Shown here in pieces: positions 1 to 10,936 of a stretch of DNA of 64,000 nucleotides; positions within the stretch are counted from its first letter, which is position 1; each line of letters starts with the position of its first letter. Source of the stretch: Antedon mediterranea (taxonomy: Eukaryota > Echinodermata > Crinoidea > Comatulida > Antedonidae); assembly GCF_964355755.1 (NCBI RefSeq), contig NC_092674.1:19301001-19365000 (forward strand), in the 5' to 3' direction. The notes under the pieces are model-generated. The model did not search any database, was not told the DNA's origin, and saw only the letters and a program-made list of their open reading frames with translations. Made by a program: the position numbers and the translations under genes.

Positions 1-464
1 TTTGGTCTAATGCGAAATGTGTTTTCCTTAAAATTTAAAGTGCCGTCGAGTTCAGACAATGTTTCGGTTCCAAGTATCAGGTCAATACCTGTCAAATTTT
101 TAACGATTAATGCTGAAATTTTAAATTTGTGTCCTTGGATAAATAATTCGAATTGCACTAAGTGGTTGGCATATAAGAAGTCACCGTTACCTAATCGAAA
201 TTTAGTTGTGTTCACTTTAACTGGCTTTAAACGCGATAAATAAAGTGAGGAATTAACGTACGATTGTGAGATTATAGTTCTAGTTGAACCACTGTCAAAT
301 AAAGTTAAAACATTTCTACCATCTGGTAAATTTCCTTTAACGTAATTTCTGTCGTTAAGTAGCAAATCAATATTATCTGAATTCCCTAAGTATTTTGCCT
401 TAAAATTGTCGTATTTAGTATGGGGGGCCAGATTATAGGCGGCATCTAGTCCCCTTTTTAAAAA
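1..464 (-). CDS. pol: Pol polyprotein, N-terminal (aspartic protease) part, truncated by window edge
   Basis: The reverse complement matches the first part of the complete Pol at 36830-37290 with few differences. The protease region with the Asp-Ser-Gly-Ser active-site motif lies near 270-300 on the minus strand. As in the complete copy, pol is offset by -1 from gag and overlaps the gag stop, so it would be made as a Gag-Pol fusion. No break is visible in the part present. The RT, RNase H and integrase regions lie beyond the window. Confidence 0.8.
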
Positions 465-1417
465 TCCTGCTGGTGGCTAGGGTAGTAATTGTTTGACTGT
501 TGGTATGGGTATGGCGGGGGATAGTTTCCGTAGGAGCGGTTTTGTTGTCGGCAGTGCCTTGCTATGTGGCCTGGTTTCCCGCAGTAATAACAGGTTGGGG
601 GAGGTTGTCTATATCTTGGGGTCGGTGGGGTCTGGAATCGGGGTTTGTATGGGCTTGGGCTTCGGTTTCGTCTTGGGATATAATTTCGGGTGGGGGAACG
701 TGAGCGTCGAGTATCATCATTATGGGATCGTTTTGTTGTGGCCATGTCTAACTTGAGAGAATTTATCTCATGTTGGAGCGATTCGAGACTATTATCTGTT
801 TCCTTATTGATATTGAATGAAACTTCCCGTGTGGCATCATCTACGGAAAGGTCAAGGTAATTTTGTGTGCTATTTACAATATTTTCAATAGTGGCATCGA
901 TTGGGGTGGACATGGCTACAGCTGCTCTACATTTTGGTGGAATGGTCGAAATAAATTTATTCTTTATCTGCTGGTCAGCGTATCCAATTCTGTCTGCGGC
1001 TTGTTTGATTTTGGTTAAGTGCTTTTCGGCGTTGTCGCCAGTGGTGTATGTAATTGAATCGTATTCTCTTATGTGCGCATAGATTGATTTGTTTTTACTA
1101 AACCTGTTGATGAATTGGGTTTTTAAGGATTCCAGTGAATCAAACTGCTTTCCCTCAATCCAGAGTCTAGCTTGGCCCTGAAGGCTACGTTTAAAAATAC
1201 TTATTACATTAATTAATTGGGCATTGTTTACAGGATTTTCTAAAGTGTGGGCCTCAAGGTAGTCGGTAAACGATAAGTAGTGTGCACTACATTGGTCGTG
1301 ATCGGTTATGGAACCGTCATATCTTTTGGGAAGGAAATCGGTTTGTCTTAGGTGGGGCACGGGGTGAGGATTGACGGGCTCATTTAAAATTACTTCGTTA
1401 TCAACAACGTCAACCAT
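458..1417 (-). CDS. gag: Gag polyprotein of Ty3/gypsy element (319 aa)
   Basis: Structural capsid and nucleocapsid protein of the retrotransposon. The frame is intact and nearly identical to the 321-residue Gag at 35868-36833; the visible differences are a two-residue deletion (Arg-Pro after NKETD) and a few substitutions. The middle third fits the retrotransposon gag domain. The C-terminal third is rich in Arg, Ser, Pro and Tyr and carries one CCHC zinc knuckle (CYYCGKPGHIARHC). The start at 1417 is the first ATG after the leader. The stop lies in a run of T then A, where pol begins in the -1 frame. Confidence 0.93.
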   Translation of the reverse strand: MVDVVDNEVILNEPVNPHPVPHLRQTDFLPKRYDGSITDHDQCSAHYLSFTDYLEAHTLENPVNNAQLINVISIFKRSLQGQARLWIEGKQFDSLESLKTQFINRFSKNKSIYAHIREYDSITYTTGDNAEKHLTKIKQAADRIGYADQQIKNKFISTIPPKCRAAVAMSTPIDATIENIVNSTQNYLDLSVDDATREVSFNINKETDNSLESLQHEINSLKLDMATTKRSHNDDTRRSRSPTRNYIPRRNRSPSPYKPRFQTPPTPRYRQPPPTCYYCGKPGHIARHCRQQNRSYGNYPPPYPYQQSNNYYPSHQQDF

Positions 1418-2139
1418 ACTTTATAATATTAATTAATCAAAATATCAAAAACAATTTAGTGTATATATATGTAAACTCTCACTATTCAATCAAGGTTACA
1501 AATCAAAAATCAAAATGGTTTTGACTTACCCCAAATGCTTCGGATCCAATTAAAAATGAATTAAAGGAATGCAAAAAGTGTTAAAAAATGTTTAAATGTT
1601 CAAACAACGAATTAAAAAAATGTTAAAAGTGCTCATCAATGTTCAAATTTTCAAACAACGAATTAAAAAAAATGCGAAAGGTGTTCATCAATGTTCAAAA
1701 AAGTAAATGTTAAAAAAACGATCGAAAAAAAAACGGCGTGAAGTTGAAAGTGTCCAAACGAAACAGTTCTTGTCCGCTTGCTTCTGTTTTGATTCTTCTT
1801 GGGTCTTCCTCGATTATCTTCTTTGTCTTTATCCAATGGTTATAATTTGATAAAATTTCTGCTTGTCTCGATCTCATTCAAATATATAATTTCAGCTTGT
1901 CTTTTGTGTCTTCTTCGATTATCTTCTTTGTCTTCATCCAATGGTAATAATTTGATAAAATTTCTGCTTGTCTCGATCTCATTCAAATATAATTTCAGAT
2001 TGTCTTTTGTTTAAAAGTAAATTTCTGGTTTTCTCCTTTCAAACAAATATGGTTATTTTTGTCTTCGTCTTCGTGTCTTGTTAAGTGTTTATTTCTTGTT
2101 TTCTCACTCCGTTCCTTATGAAATTTGGGTCTTCCACCA

Positions 2140-2703
2140 TGTAATATAATGTTGCGGTTGTTGAGGTACTAATGAAGACTCTTACTCGCTTGACTGTCGT
2201 AACACATATATTATTTATTCAGTATAATACTTCAGTACAATATACAACTATAAGTATAGATAAGGAACGGACAATCAATGATGCTGTCAGTGAGGTGTGA
2301 AGTGTGTAGGTCTGCTTCTGAAGAAGTGGCTGTGAGGTGTGTCTGGGCCCTTCTGAAACTTCATTTGCATATGTCACTACGTAATATTAGAGGGTAACGA
2401 TTGGTCCTAAGTTGATCCAGGGGTGTTTAAGTGGGAGTGATTAACGGTATAATAAGGTATTTCTGTGATGGATGACACTGTCAAATCTGTACTTAAATAG
2501 TGTCAGTCACTCCTGGTTTAACGATGGGAAAAGTCACAAAGTTAAGCTAAGTGTTTTCTTTAGGGATTCTATTATAAACTAAATGGTCATTAAAACATCT
2601 GGACAAACTCTCCTCTGGACTTTCTGGGTCAAGTTTGTGAACCTATTTGAATTCCGATACAAAGGTCAATTTCTTAAATATAAAAGTATATCGTTATATT
2701 ACA
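2140..2703 (-). repeat. LTR of the left-edge gypsy element (5' LTR on the minus strand)
   Basis: Begins TGTAATATAAT and ends ATTACA, so it is bounded by TG...CA, and it aligns along its length with the reverse complement of the LTRs at 34607 and 42440. It is 564 bp against 587 bp there, with a deletion near 2330-2345 and scattered substitutions. The sequence just inside it (2127-2139, minus strand) is the same TGGTGGAAGACCC primer-binding site as in the complete copy. Because the other LTR is outside the window, the target duplication cannot be checked. Confidence 0.9.
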
Positions 2704-3658
2704 GTACATACATCATCGTGTCTATTTATTCGTTCCTGTAAACGACATGTATCATTTTATTATTATACGTAGGCCTACATTTGAAATCGGCAGTTTGTTA
2801 ACGCTGAAATTACTATGTATTCGGGAACAATCCGTGGGCATGTCCTAGATGGTACGCGATTGAAAATAAGCACTTTCTTATCTGTATGGATACGATTTTG
2901 ATTTGATTTGATGTATCAAATTACAAAGTAAAATCTCTATTCTTTTGGACACAAAATTTGTAAATAGAGAGGCATTTTAAAAAGCTATGAAAAATAAACG
3001 GTGTGGTAAAAAATGTTATCCCATCACTAAAATATGTAATATAACTTGAATTTTACATTTCTGGTATTTTTATTCAACTTCCGATTTTTATTTTGATGCC
3101 ATAGCAAAAATTATACATCGTATATCCACCATCTTTTTTTACCTTCTAGGGAGTCACCAGACATGTTATTACATTAGGTTAAACTACCTAACTACTGAAA
3201 AAAAGTCTTCCTGGTTTTATAGCAGAATTTGGCCAAATTTTGTATTTGACTATATTAAGGGAAATTCATGTTTTTTCGTCTTGATTTATGTTACAAATAT
3301 ATGATTTATGTACAATTAACCAGATATTATATTTAAAATGCATGCCTGTACAATAGTTTTAAAATAATCCGGTGCTCGGTTGTTAATAGAATTAAACATG
3401 CAATAATACAAATACAAATTTTGCTTTGTTTGTTGTTTGTGTTTGTTGTTGTGAAGTTATTAATTAACCAATTTTTTTGAATAGCGAGTAAGTTTCTTAT
3501 CTATCTTTATAAACTATTAATTATAAAAATACTATGCAAACTAAATAATAATTGAATGACGAAAACACTCTAAACACTGGTAAAAATAGCAAAGACGTTG
3601 CCATGATATTGATATTACTGTATATTGATAATTATTTTGTGAATTTTGTTTTTTTAAG
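2704..3658. other. AT-rich intergenic stretch upstream of the TSP1-repeat gene
   Basis: No coding frame, RNA gene or clear repeat was recognised here. The 20 bases before the ATG at 3659 are T-rich and end in AG, so a splice acceptor of a 5'UTR intron directly before the start codon is possible. Confidence 0.5.
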
Positions 3659-4709
3659 ATGAAGGTTTCTCTAGGAATGCTCTTCTTATGTGTTTTTGTT
3701 GTTCAGCTACTTTGTGTGAATGCATTTTTCCGACGACGTAGACGTCGGCGGCGAAGGTCACCTCCTGTCGTTAACTGCGTCTGGAGCAATTGGCAACCAT
3801 GGAGTGCTTGTTCTGTAACTTGTGGAAATGGCGGTACACGAACTAAAACACGAAGTGTGGTGACCGCAGCGTCAGGTGGAGTTTCAGCATGTAGTAGTGG
3901 GGATGCCTCAGATAGCGAAAGTTTCTCAGGTCAAGCTATTATTAATTGTTCATAGAGTACTTGGCAAGGATGGTCGCCATGCTCCGTATCTTGTGGTAGT
4001 GGTGGGACACAGACAAGAGTACGTACTAAGGCAAGATCCGAATTCTGTGGAGGTTCTGCATGCACGGGAATTTCTCATCAACAGAGAAGTTGCTCTGGTT
4101 ACAGTCCAGTCGATTGTGCTTGGGGGGATTGGCATGAATGGACGGCTTGTTCTGTAACTTGTGGTAGTGGTGGTACACAGACAAGAACACGATGTGTGGA
4201 GACGTCAGAGTATTGTGGAGGTACCACGTGTAGTGAGCCTTCTGAACAACAGAGAAGTTGCTCTCGTTACAGTCCAGTCAATTGTGCTTGGGGTGATTGG
4301 CAAGAATGGACAGCTTGTTCTGTAACTTGTGGAAGTGGTGGTACACAGACAAGAACACGATGTGTGGAGACGTCAGAGTATTGTGGAGGCACAACGTGTA
4401 GTGAGCCTTCTGAACAACAGATAAGTTGCTCTGGTGAAAGTATTAATTGCGTTTGGGGTGATTGGCAAGAATGGACATCCTGTTCTGTAACTTGTGGAAA
4501 TGGTACACAGACAAGAATCCGTATTGTAATGACGCCAGAGTCTTGTGGAGGTATGACATGTAATGGCTTATCAGAACAACACAAAACCTGTGAAAATCAA
4601 AATACTTGCGTTTGTTCACAAGGATGTATGCGTGGAACAGCATCATCTGATTCTTGTGTGGATTGTCCTTTTCCGTATACAGGTAGCTGCTGTGAACAAT
4701 TAATTGACG
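3659..4709 (+). CDS. Exon 1: signal peptide, Arg-rich stretch and five thrombospondin type 1 repeats
   Basis: The ATG at 3659 starts a hydrophobic signal peptide of about 23 residues, followed at once by nine consecutive arginines. Five TSP1 repeats follow, each with the W-x-x-W-x-x-(W)-CSVTCG core. Repeats 3 and 4 are almost identical at the DNA level with a 168-nt period, so this is a recent tandem duplication. A short Cys-rich tail resembling an EGF-like fold (CVCSQGC...) ends the exon. The frame is open from 3659 to 4709 except for the TAG at 3953-3955. The donor is GTAAGT at 4710 and the exon ends in phase 1, which joins cleanly to the exon at 8352. TSP1 repeats are extracellular adhesion modules. 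Confidence 0.9.
3953..3955 (+). other. In-frame TAG at a conserved TSP1 tryptophan codon
   Basis: The codon stands where the other repeats have the first Trp of the W-x-x-W motif (compare INCVWGDW at the start of repeat 5). One G-to-A change in TGG gives TAG. The frame then stays open for about 250 codons to the exon donor, with all the TSP1 cysteines in place. Confidence 0.9.
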
Positions 4710-5120
4710 GTAAGTTGTATAAACCCTTTACAGTCATGCAGTATTGTATTGTGTTTTTGTTAATTAACATATTTTATTTCTATTTTATAACCATAATATT
4801 TTCACTTATGTAAACGTATTATGACAAAAATTAAAAAAGTACAATATAAATTTAGTAATCGTAGATCACTGGCAACATAGTTTTTACGGAATGCCGGTAA
4901 TCTTAGTTCAAAACACTCATAATGTATTGGTAAAACACTGAGCATAAACAAACAATCTTTAACATGTTAAAAATTGTTTGTTAACAAATAGAATTTAAAT
5001 CGTCAAATTTGCGAAGTGATCATCGTTAATAATTTTACTCACATTTAACCTTATAAATTACATTAACAGGAGCAAAATGTTGATAAAGTACAGTATTCCA
5101 TCCTATGGTATGATGTACAG

Positions 5121-5246
5121 TGTTATATATTGTGCTCTGGGAATGAATGATAACACTAAGACCATGTGCTAATGTTCAGCCATCTTGTAGAGCTCCTTTA
5201 TTAGTCTCCAATCCAGACGTTAAATTGCTAATATGAATATATTACA
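5121..5246 (-). repeat. LTR (3' LTR on minus strand) of the intronic gypsy remnant
   Basis: 126 bp, a direct repeat of 7617-7761. It lacks about 19 bp that the other copy has (the stretch after CACTAAG). The outer flank is TACAG. Confidence 0.82.
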
Positions 5247-5605
5247 TTACTTCTTTCTTTTAAAATTGAGTCAAGTGATACAGGTATTGGTTTTGTAAAA
5301 TACAGTACTAATTATAGTATGGCTATCTAACATAACATTCTAAAACTAAGTAACAATAAACATAATGCATATAACAAAAACAAGATCTTCTAGATTTAAA
5401 TTAACTATATAATGATTACATCTTATTTCCCTTTTCCTTTCTCTCTCTTTACATCAGATGTGGTATCCAATCATTTGATTAGGATGTATTATTTTAACCA
5501 ATCGTCCTATTTTAACTTCATACTTTCTTGGACCTAATAACTTTATTACAATGCCATTTAGCCATTTGTCTTGTCCTTTACCTTGTGTTCTCATGTTTTT
5601 CACTT

Positions 5606-5935
5606 TTACTTTGTCTGACACTGAAACGATTCTTTTTGGTTAGCTAAGCTGTATTCTTCATCTGTTACATGTTGGTTTATGGTAACACTATAGTCCCCAC
5701 AAATTCTAACAGTACCGTCGGATTTAGGAACTACTACTATAGGTGATGCCCAATTTGATTTTTCTACTTTCGTCAGTACATGTTCATTTTCTAATCTAAC
5801 CAACTCTCTTTCTACTTTAGATTTCATTGTATATGGTACAAATCTAGCTTTACAATATATGGGTTGAACATTTTGTTTTATGTTAATATGAACTTTTTCT
5901 CCTGTAATACCGTTCTTATCAGACTCAAACAATTT
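5606..5935 (-). pseudogene. Reverse-transcriptase fragment of Ty3/gypsy element
   Basis: A 108-residue frame matches the N-terminal RT palm of gypsy elements. It has a WASPIVVVPKSDGTVRIC stretch, followed by a CGDY where most elements have C-x-DYR, and it is preceded by the usual KARFVPY segment of the pol linker. The YxDD active site, RNase H and integrase are absent, so it is a non-functional remnant. Confidence 0.85.
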
Positions 5936-6904
5936 TTATTTTTTTTATTTTTATTTTTTTATTTTATTTCATACTCATCCAACAGCGAGTAACCCGCTAA
6001 TTACAGGATGGATAAACTACCCCAATTTTTTTAACTTATTATGGAAGCCAATAAGTTGTAGATACAAATGTATATACACATTAGACGTACAAAATGGTAT
6101 GACGTCATCAAATGGCCACTTGAATTTAAAAATTAGGAATGTTTTTCTTTTTGTGTGGGTTATCACATTCAATAGAGCGCATCTCCGTTATTTGAGCCCG
6201 ATTTTCGCACAACTTTTAGTATGTGCTTGCTCAATTAATTATTCTTCTAAGGAGTTTTCAACATTTTTATTTTGATGACGTCATCACGCGTAAAAACTTG
6301 AATAACGTAGGTCGTGTAATTTCAGCTACACCATACATTTGAATATCTTATAGCTCTTCAGAATTAAAGGTGACCTTGAAGATTATAAGTTATTATGAAA
6401 GCTGATGAAATGTAGATATGAATTCATATTAAAATTAAGCCTATCGGATGTTGTGATGTTATCATATGGCCAGTTGAAGTTAAAAAGTAGTTTTTAAATT
6501 TCTTTAGTCAAAGTTATACAAATTTCAAAGACCGCGCATTGCGCTTCTACGTGTCAAATTTTCTTCCAATCCTTATATTTATTTGCTCAATTCATTATCT
6601 TTCGAAATTGTCATCTTCGAGTTTATTTTGAAAATTCCATCATACCAAAAAATTAGAACACGATATGAGTCCCGTAATTTCACCTATGCTACACTGTATA
6701 TAGATATACAGTATATACTGTACATATTGTATGACACATAGGTAGAACTCAGCACTATAATGTGTATATTCAATCATGTCATAGGATGGCGTACATCAAC
6801 TTTTAACGATCGTATGTTAACGTACATGCATGTTTAAAAAATGTTAATTTTATTAAAATGATAAAAATGATCACCTATAATTCGTCAAAGTGACGAATTA
6901 AATT

Positions 6905-7561
6905 CTAGTTATTATTATTATTATTATAGCCTGGTGTAGAACCACACTTATTACATTGCTTCGCTTGAGTTATTTTATTAACTGAATGACCTGCCTTAGT
7001 CTCGCCACTTCGACTAGGCATACTACTACTAGTATTATCAAAGTTCTCCATTTCATTTGATTGTTTAGTTGTTAGTTCATTTGTCCTACCCTGTAGAAGT
7101 AACTCATCTAATGTACATCCACCCGTTTTCAAACCAAATTTTCTTAGCTTAGAATCTGTTGTCGATTGAATAATATGTGATTTAATCTCTCCACTAATAT
7201 CATAGAAATCAAATCACACTTATCAGCTTGTTCACATAGTCTAATGTGACACACGTCAATGCTCTCACCTTTATTTTGCTGTAACTTTCTAAATTTCGAT
7301 CTTTAAAATTCACTGTTCGATGATGGTAAGAAGTAATTTTTCAAAGCTTCTTTTGCCTGTACGTATGTCAGTACCTTTATTTGGTAGCATTTCAAATGTG
7401 TTAAAGTTACCTGGGCCAATGAAGTGTAGCAGTAGTGCTCTCTTCCTTACGTCAGCAGTCACGTTCGCCGCCACTAAGTAGTTATCAAACCTGGCGATCC
7501 ATCTCGCCCATTCTTGTATGGTTGGATCAAAATACTCCATCGATATGTCAAATTTAGACAT
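6905..7561 (-). pseudogene. Gag fragment of the same gypsy remnant
   Basis: The minus-strand start at 7561 gives a Gag N-terminus of the K02A2.6-like type (EWARWIARFDNYLVAANV). The frame breaks near 7310. A further frame at 7132-6905 ends in a Cys motif (KCNKCG) that looks like the start of a zinc knuckle. It lies just after the primer-binding site, as expected for gag. Confidence 0.7.
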
Positions 7562-7616
7562 TATTGCTTACTTATAATATTCACGGAGTTCACTTATCCA
7601 CAATTCTCGTCGCCAA

Positions 7617-7761
7617 TGTTATATATTGTGCTCTGGGAATGAATGATAACACTAAGTATTTCACTAAGAAATCAGACCATGTGCTAATGTTCAGCCATCT
7701 TGTAGAACTCCTTTATTAGTCTCCAATCCAGACGTTAAATTGCTAATATGAATAAATTACA
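7617..7761 (-). repeat. LTR (5' LTR on minus strand) of the intronic gypsy remnant
   Basis: 145 bp, bounded TG...CA in its own orientation, and followed directly by TACAG, which matches the bases before the other LTR. Confidence 0.82.
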
Positions 7762-8351
7762 TACAGTATACTCTATACGCTTAGTGATGCTGAGTTCTGC
7801 CATTATATAATAGAATAATATAAAGTATGTTCTGTGTATAGAGTGCAGAATAGGTAAAAGTAAATTTCCCATTGAAAAATGAACTTAACGCAACTTACGT
7901 GCTATGCGCAAAAAATGCGTCCGTGACGTGAAAAAAAAGATTCAAACGCTCAAAATGTTATGAAAGATGCTTTAATTTGATCAGACATTTATTTTGAGAA
8001 CTTTAAAATGTTGAAGCTCAACGTTCCTGCGTACGCATACGAGTTTTATATTTATGTTTATGCGTTGTGAATTGAATTGATATCTGAAAGGCAGTTATGA
8101 AAATATGATTGATAATATCAAAGTGAATAAAGCAATGTTATGAGTTAAAAAAAGAAATATCAAAACAAGTATGACATAATCTAACATTAATTGTTTATTC
8201 CTACTTTTTAATAACATTTTAACAATTATGTTTATGAAAATAAATAATACGTACATTTGACGCATAGTTCTTTAACAATTTAGCGAAAGATGAAGATTAA
8301 CAATAAAAAAAAAAGAGAGCTGCTCCACATCTATCTATACAATAATTTTAG

Positions 8352-8549
8352 ATAACCCTTGTACTGCATATATTGATGTTAATCAACCTTGGCGAAGTAT
8401 TAACTACGTTGCTGAAGCCAAAAACCTCAAATGTTACACTGGACTGATAGACTACTGGTATCGTTTTACTGGAGCAGGCGGTGGGGAGATGCCAATAGAG
8501 TGTGTTAAGACCGGTAGATGTAGTGTTCTCAAGCCGATATGGTTGTTTG
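8352..8549 (+). CDS. Exon 2: first half of D8C (uromodulin-type) domain
   Basis: The acceptor AATAATTTTAG ends at 8351 and the donor GTAGGT starts at 8550; phase 1 in and phase 1 out. The translation starts DNPCTAYIDVNQPWRS and contains WYRFTGAGGGEMPIEC followed by a Cys-spaced segment ending in WLFG. This is the known D8C signature (NPC...WR...WYRF.G..G..MP..C). No break is visible in this exon. D8C domains occur in secreted or GPI-linked proteins such as uromodulin, GP2, OIT3 and VWDE. Confidence 0.85.
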
Positions 8550-8594
8550 GTAGGTTATCGGATGTTTTGCGTACTCACATTTCGCAGACCGAAC

Positions 8595-8735
8595 AATTTG
8601 TCTTCTGCATAACATTTAGACGACATGACATTTTAATGACAATAAAGCCAACAGGACACTTCGCCGACAGACAATTGACCGACATGCACTCGACCGTCAT
8701 GACATTCTGCCGACTGACAATTGGATGACAAGACA
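8595..8735 (+). repeat. Degenerate short tandem repeat in intron 2
   Basis: Repeating elements of the type CGACAGACAATTGACCGACA and CGACCGTCATGACA follow one another with a loose 11-14 bp period. A coding frame crosses it but it looks like low-complexity repeat and not an exon. Confidence 0.55.
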
Positions 8736-9389
8736 AATATATATAAAATCACACTTATAAAAATAAAACAAAAAAAAAGTAAAAGTATTGGCAGCATTGT
8801 TAACTAATTCATGGACGATACACTTACAAACTTTAAAAAGGTACAAAAAAGATATCTAATTCAGGATTTTGACAAACACAGTTGTTACAAAAAAACAAAT
8901 TCTATCAAATATACCATTCATACAAACATTATTTACAGACAAATTGTACATGCAACATTGATTTTGAACGAAGTCTACGAATTGGGACATTAAAATTAAA
9001 ATTAGATACAAGATTACAAGTGAACATAGAGTTTACACATTTATACAAAAAAGGGTATATACTTCAAATTGAACTTATTGAATTGAACGTATCGGAAACT
9101 TTTAAGATTTGAGATATAAAATCTAACCTTTGACCTTAGATAATGTTCAATTCCTCAGAACTCGTAAACCGTACATCATAGTAACACGAAACTAATGACA
9201 AATGATGCAGAAGTACTACTTTCTAGTTATGCCCATTTAACTCAATACTGTAAGAGTTATTTAAAAATAATATATCTGGACCTACAGTATATGACATTTT
9301 ACCGCGTTAACATTTTAATGTAAAAGAAATAAGAGGGAAATCATTCTATTAAATGCTTGTATCTTAATTTAAAATTATACATCAAAAAC

Positions 9390-9605
9390 CTGCCATCCAG
9401 TTAATGATATGTTGGCTTTTAATGGAAAGGTTAAATCTAACTTCATATCAATTTGATCACTGGTGCGCGTACGTACAATTGAAGAACAAGTCGCTATCCA
9501 ATCAGGTTTTAACAATAACATGAAAACTCTAGTGGTGTAATGTTTAGGACTTCTACATATTAAGTAGAAGGTTCCAGGATCGAATCTCGTTTGGGGCCAA
9601 ACAAA
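9390..9605 (+). repeat. Old copy of the tRNA-derived dispersed repeat
   Basis: It shares the body of the copies at 45.6-46.0, 61.9-62.1 and 62.2-62.5 kb: the GATCAAATTGATA-type leader (in degenerate form), TCGCTATCCAATC, then a tRNA-like core with box A (TAATGTTTAGGAC) and box B (GGATCGAATCTC). It is strongly diverged and lies in intron 2. Confidence 0.6.
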
Positions 9606-9667
9606 TAATTCCATCATAATTTAAAGACCGCAAGTAACTTACTTTTTTTGTTTGTATGATTCTGCAG

Positions 9668-9844
9668 GTAATCATCCAAGTCCACAAGAAGGAATTGCGA
9701 CAAGACAAGTATGCACGAGTGAAAGTACCAATGGAGACGATAACTGCTGTACAGACACACGCACCATTAATATATAAAACTGTAATGGGTACTATGTCTA
9801 CAAGTTGTTCCAGCCTCCTAATTGTAATGAGGGATTTTGTGCAG
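9668..9844 (+). pseudogene. Exon 3: second half of D8C domain, with in-frame TAA
   Basis: The acceptor is TTCTGCAG and the donor GTACAAG; phase 1 in and out. The translation gives the D8C C-terminal signature: HPSPQEGIATRQVC, then NCC, then NCNGYYVYKLFQPPNC and EGFC. Between Ile and Asn, at 9775-9777, the codon is TAA where a Lys or Arg is usual; AAA to TAA is a single change. Everything on both sides stays in frame, so the stop is a point mutation and not a wrong exon border. Confidence 0.8.
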
Positions 9845-10287
9845 GTACAAGCTATCATTCAATCAATCAATCAAAGTAACATTTATTTCTCTTGTCTTTC
9901 ATAGAAAATAAAAATTAACAGTAAAAATTATTAAAATAAGAGGGGCAACATTCCTAAAAAGCAAAGCTTGTATAAGGCAGCCCATAGAAAATGAAAAAAA
10001 AAAACTGGACAACACGGGACATTTTTTGTATCATTTATTGACGCATTTGCTTAATCAGTTTTATATAATATATTATACAATTAGTATGACATAAGTTCAA
10101 CCAAATATACTTGAAAGCTAGACTATTATCCGTAATCAATTATTAATTTTTCCGTCATTTAAAATTTCGACAAATTAATAATAATATTAAGTCATTACAT
10201 TTTAGGCGTTTTCAAAAAACGATATTTGTAGAGGTATACAATAATATTATTAAACTGTTGAATGATGTAAAGGTAAACGTTTTACAG

Positions 10288-10350
10288 GTAAAGAGGTTCC
10301 TTGTTCCCAAGGAAAACGTTCATCAAATGGTTACACGCCTAACTGCATGC
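10288..10350 (+). CDS. Exon 4: small Cys module
   Basis: A 63-nt exon between TTTTACAG and GTAAGTTT, phase 1 on both sides. It encodes a GKEVPCSQGKRSSNGYTPNC segment. This is a short two-Cys spacer of the kind that follows D8C in VWDE-type proteins. There is no break. It is assigned by splice phase and by its position between the D8C and Ig-like exons. Confidence 0.68.
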
Positions 10351-10936
10351 GTAAGTTTATCTTTATTTTGTATAAATCAAATAAATTCCACATTTATTTC
10401 CACTAAAATCAGCAAGCATCAACATAGTATAAAATCAGCAAGCATCAACATAGTATTATGTATTTATTTACCAAAAAAAAAAAACAACAACAAATTTTCA
10501 TTTAGCCGAAGAACGACATATAGTCCGTTATAATGTTGCCCCTGCTCACAGGCATATACAAAAATTGCATAAATATTAACACCCATAAATGCAATTTACA
10601 ATTAATAACATAAAAGCAAGAACAAAAATAAATACAAAGTATTCTCGTTAATAAGTAATATGTTTTACTTTGCAAATGAACTATTAAACGTTTCTTTAGA
10701 AAGGGATATATTTTTCATATGATCTACCCAGCTTCTGCTGAGGTTTTGATTAATGTATGTATTATTATCATCATAATGAAGTGAAAAGAACCTTGGGGTA
10801 AGAAAAGAGGTCGTTTTCCACTCCAGATTTGAAGTGAACCTTTAAACAATTTAAAAACAAAACATTGCAGATGTAAGGGAGAAAATTACATTTGTTTTTA
10901 TTTGTATTTAAATGTACCAATAAAATGTTTTTTCAG

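Larger units (their letters stand above)
1..2703 (-). mobile_element. Ty3/gypsy LTR retrotransposon, 5' half, cut by left window edge
   Basis: This is the same family as the complete plus-strand element at 34607-43026, in the opposite orientation. On the minus strand the order is 5' LTR (2703-2140), primer-binding site, leader with the family's internal tandem duplication, gag (1417-458) and the start of pol, which runs off the left edge. Base 1 corresponds to about base 37290 of the complete copy, so roughly three quarters of the element lies outside. The gag frame is open. The LTR is shorter than in the other copy (564 against 587 bp), so these are two separate insertions and not one event. 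Confidence 0.93.
5121..7761 (-). mobile_element. Decayed short-LTR Ty3/gypsy element inside intron 1
   Basis: Two direct repeats (5121-5246 and 7617-7761) begin TGTTATATATTGTGC and end ATTACA. A perfect 5-bp TACAG lies outside each end (5116-5120 and 7762-7766), which marks one LTR-element insertion. Inside, on the minus strand, are a primer-binding-like sequence next to the right LTR (TGGCGACGAGAATTG), a gag piece (7561-6905) and a reverse-transcriptase piece (5932-5606). The internal region is about 2.4 kb, so most of pol is deleted. Positions 5936-6900 show no coding match and may be a further insertion. Confidence 0.85.
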
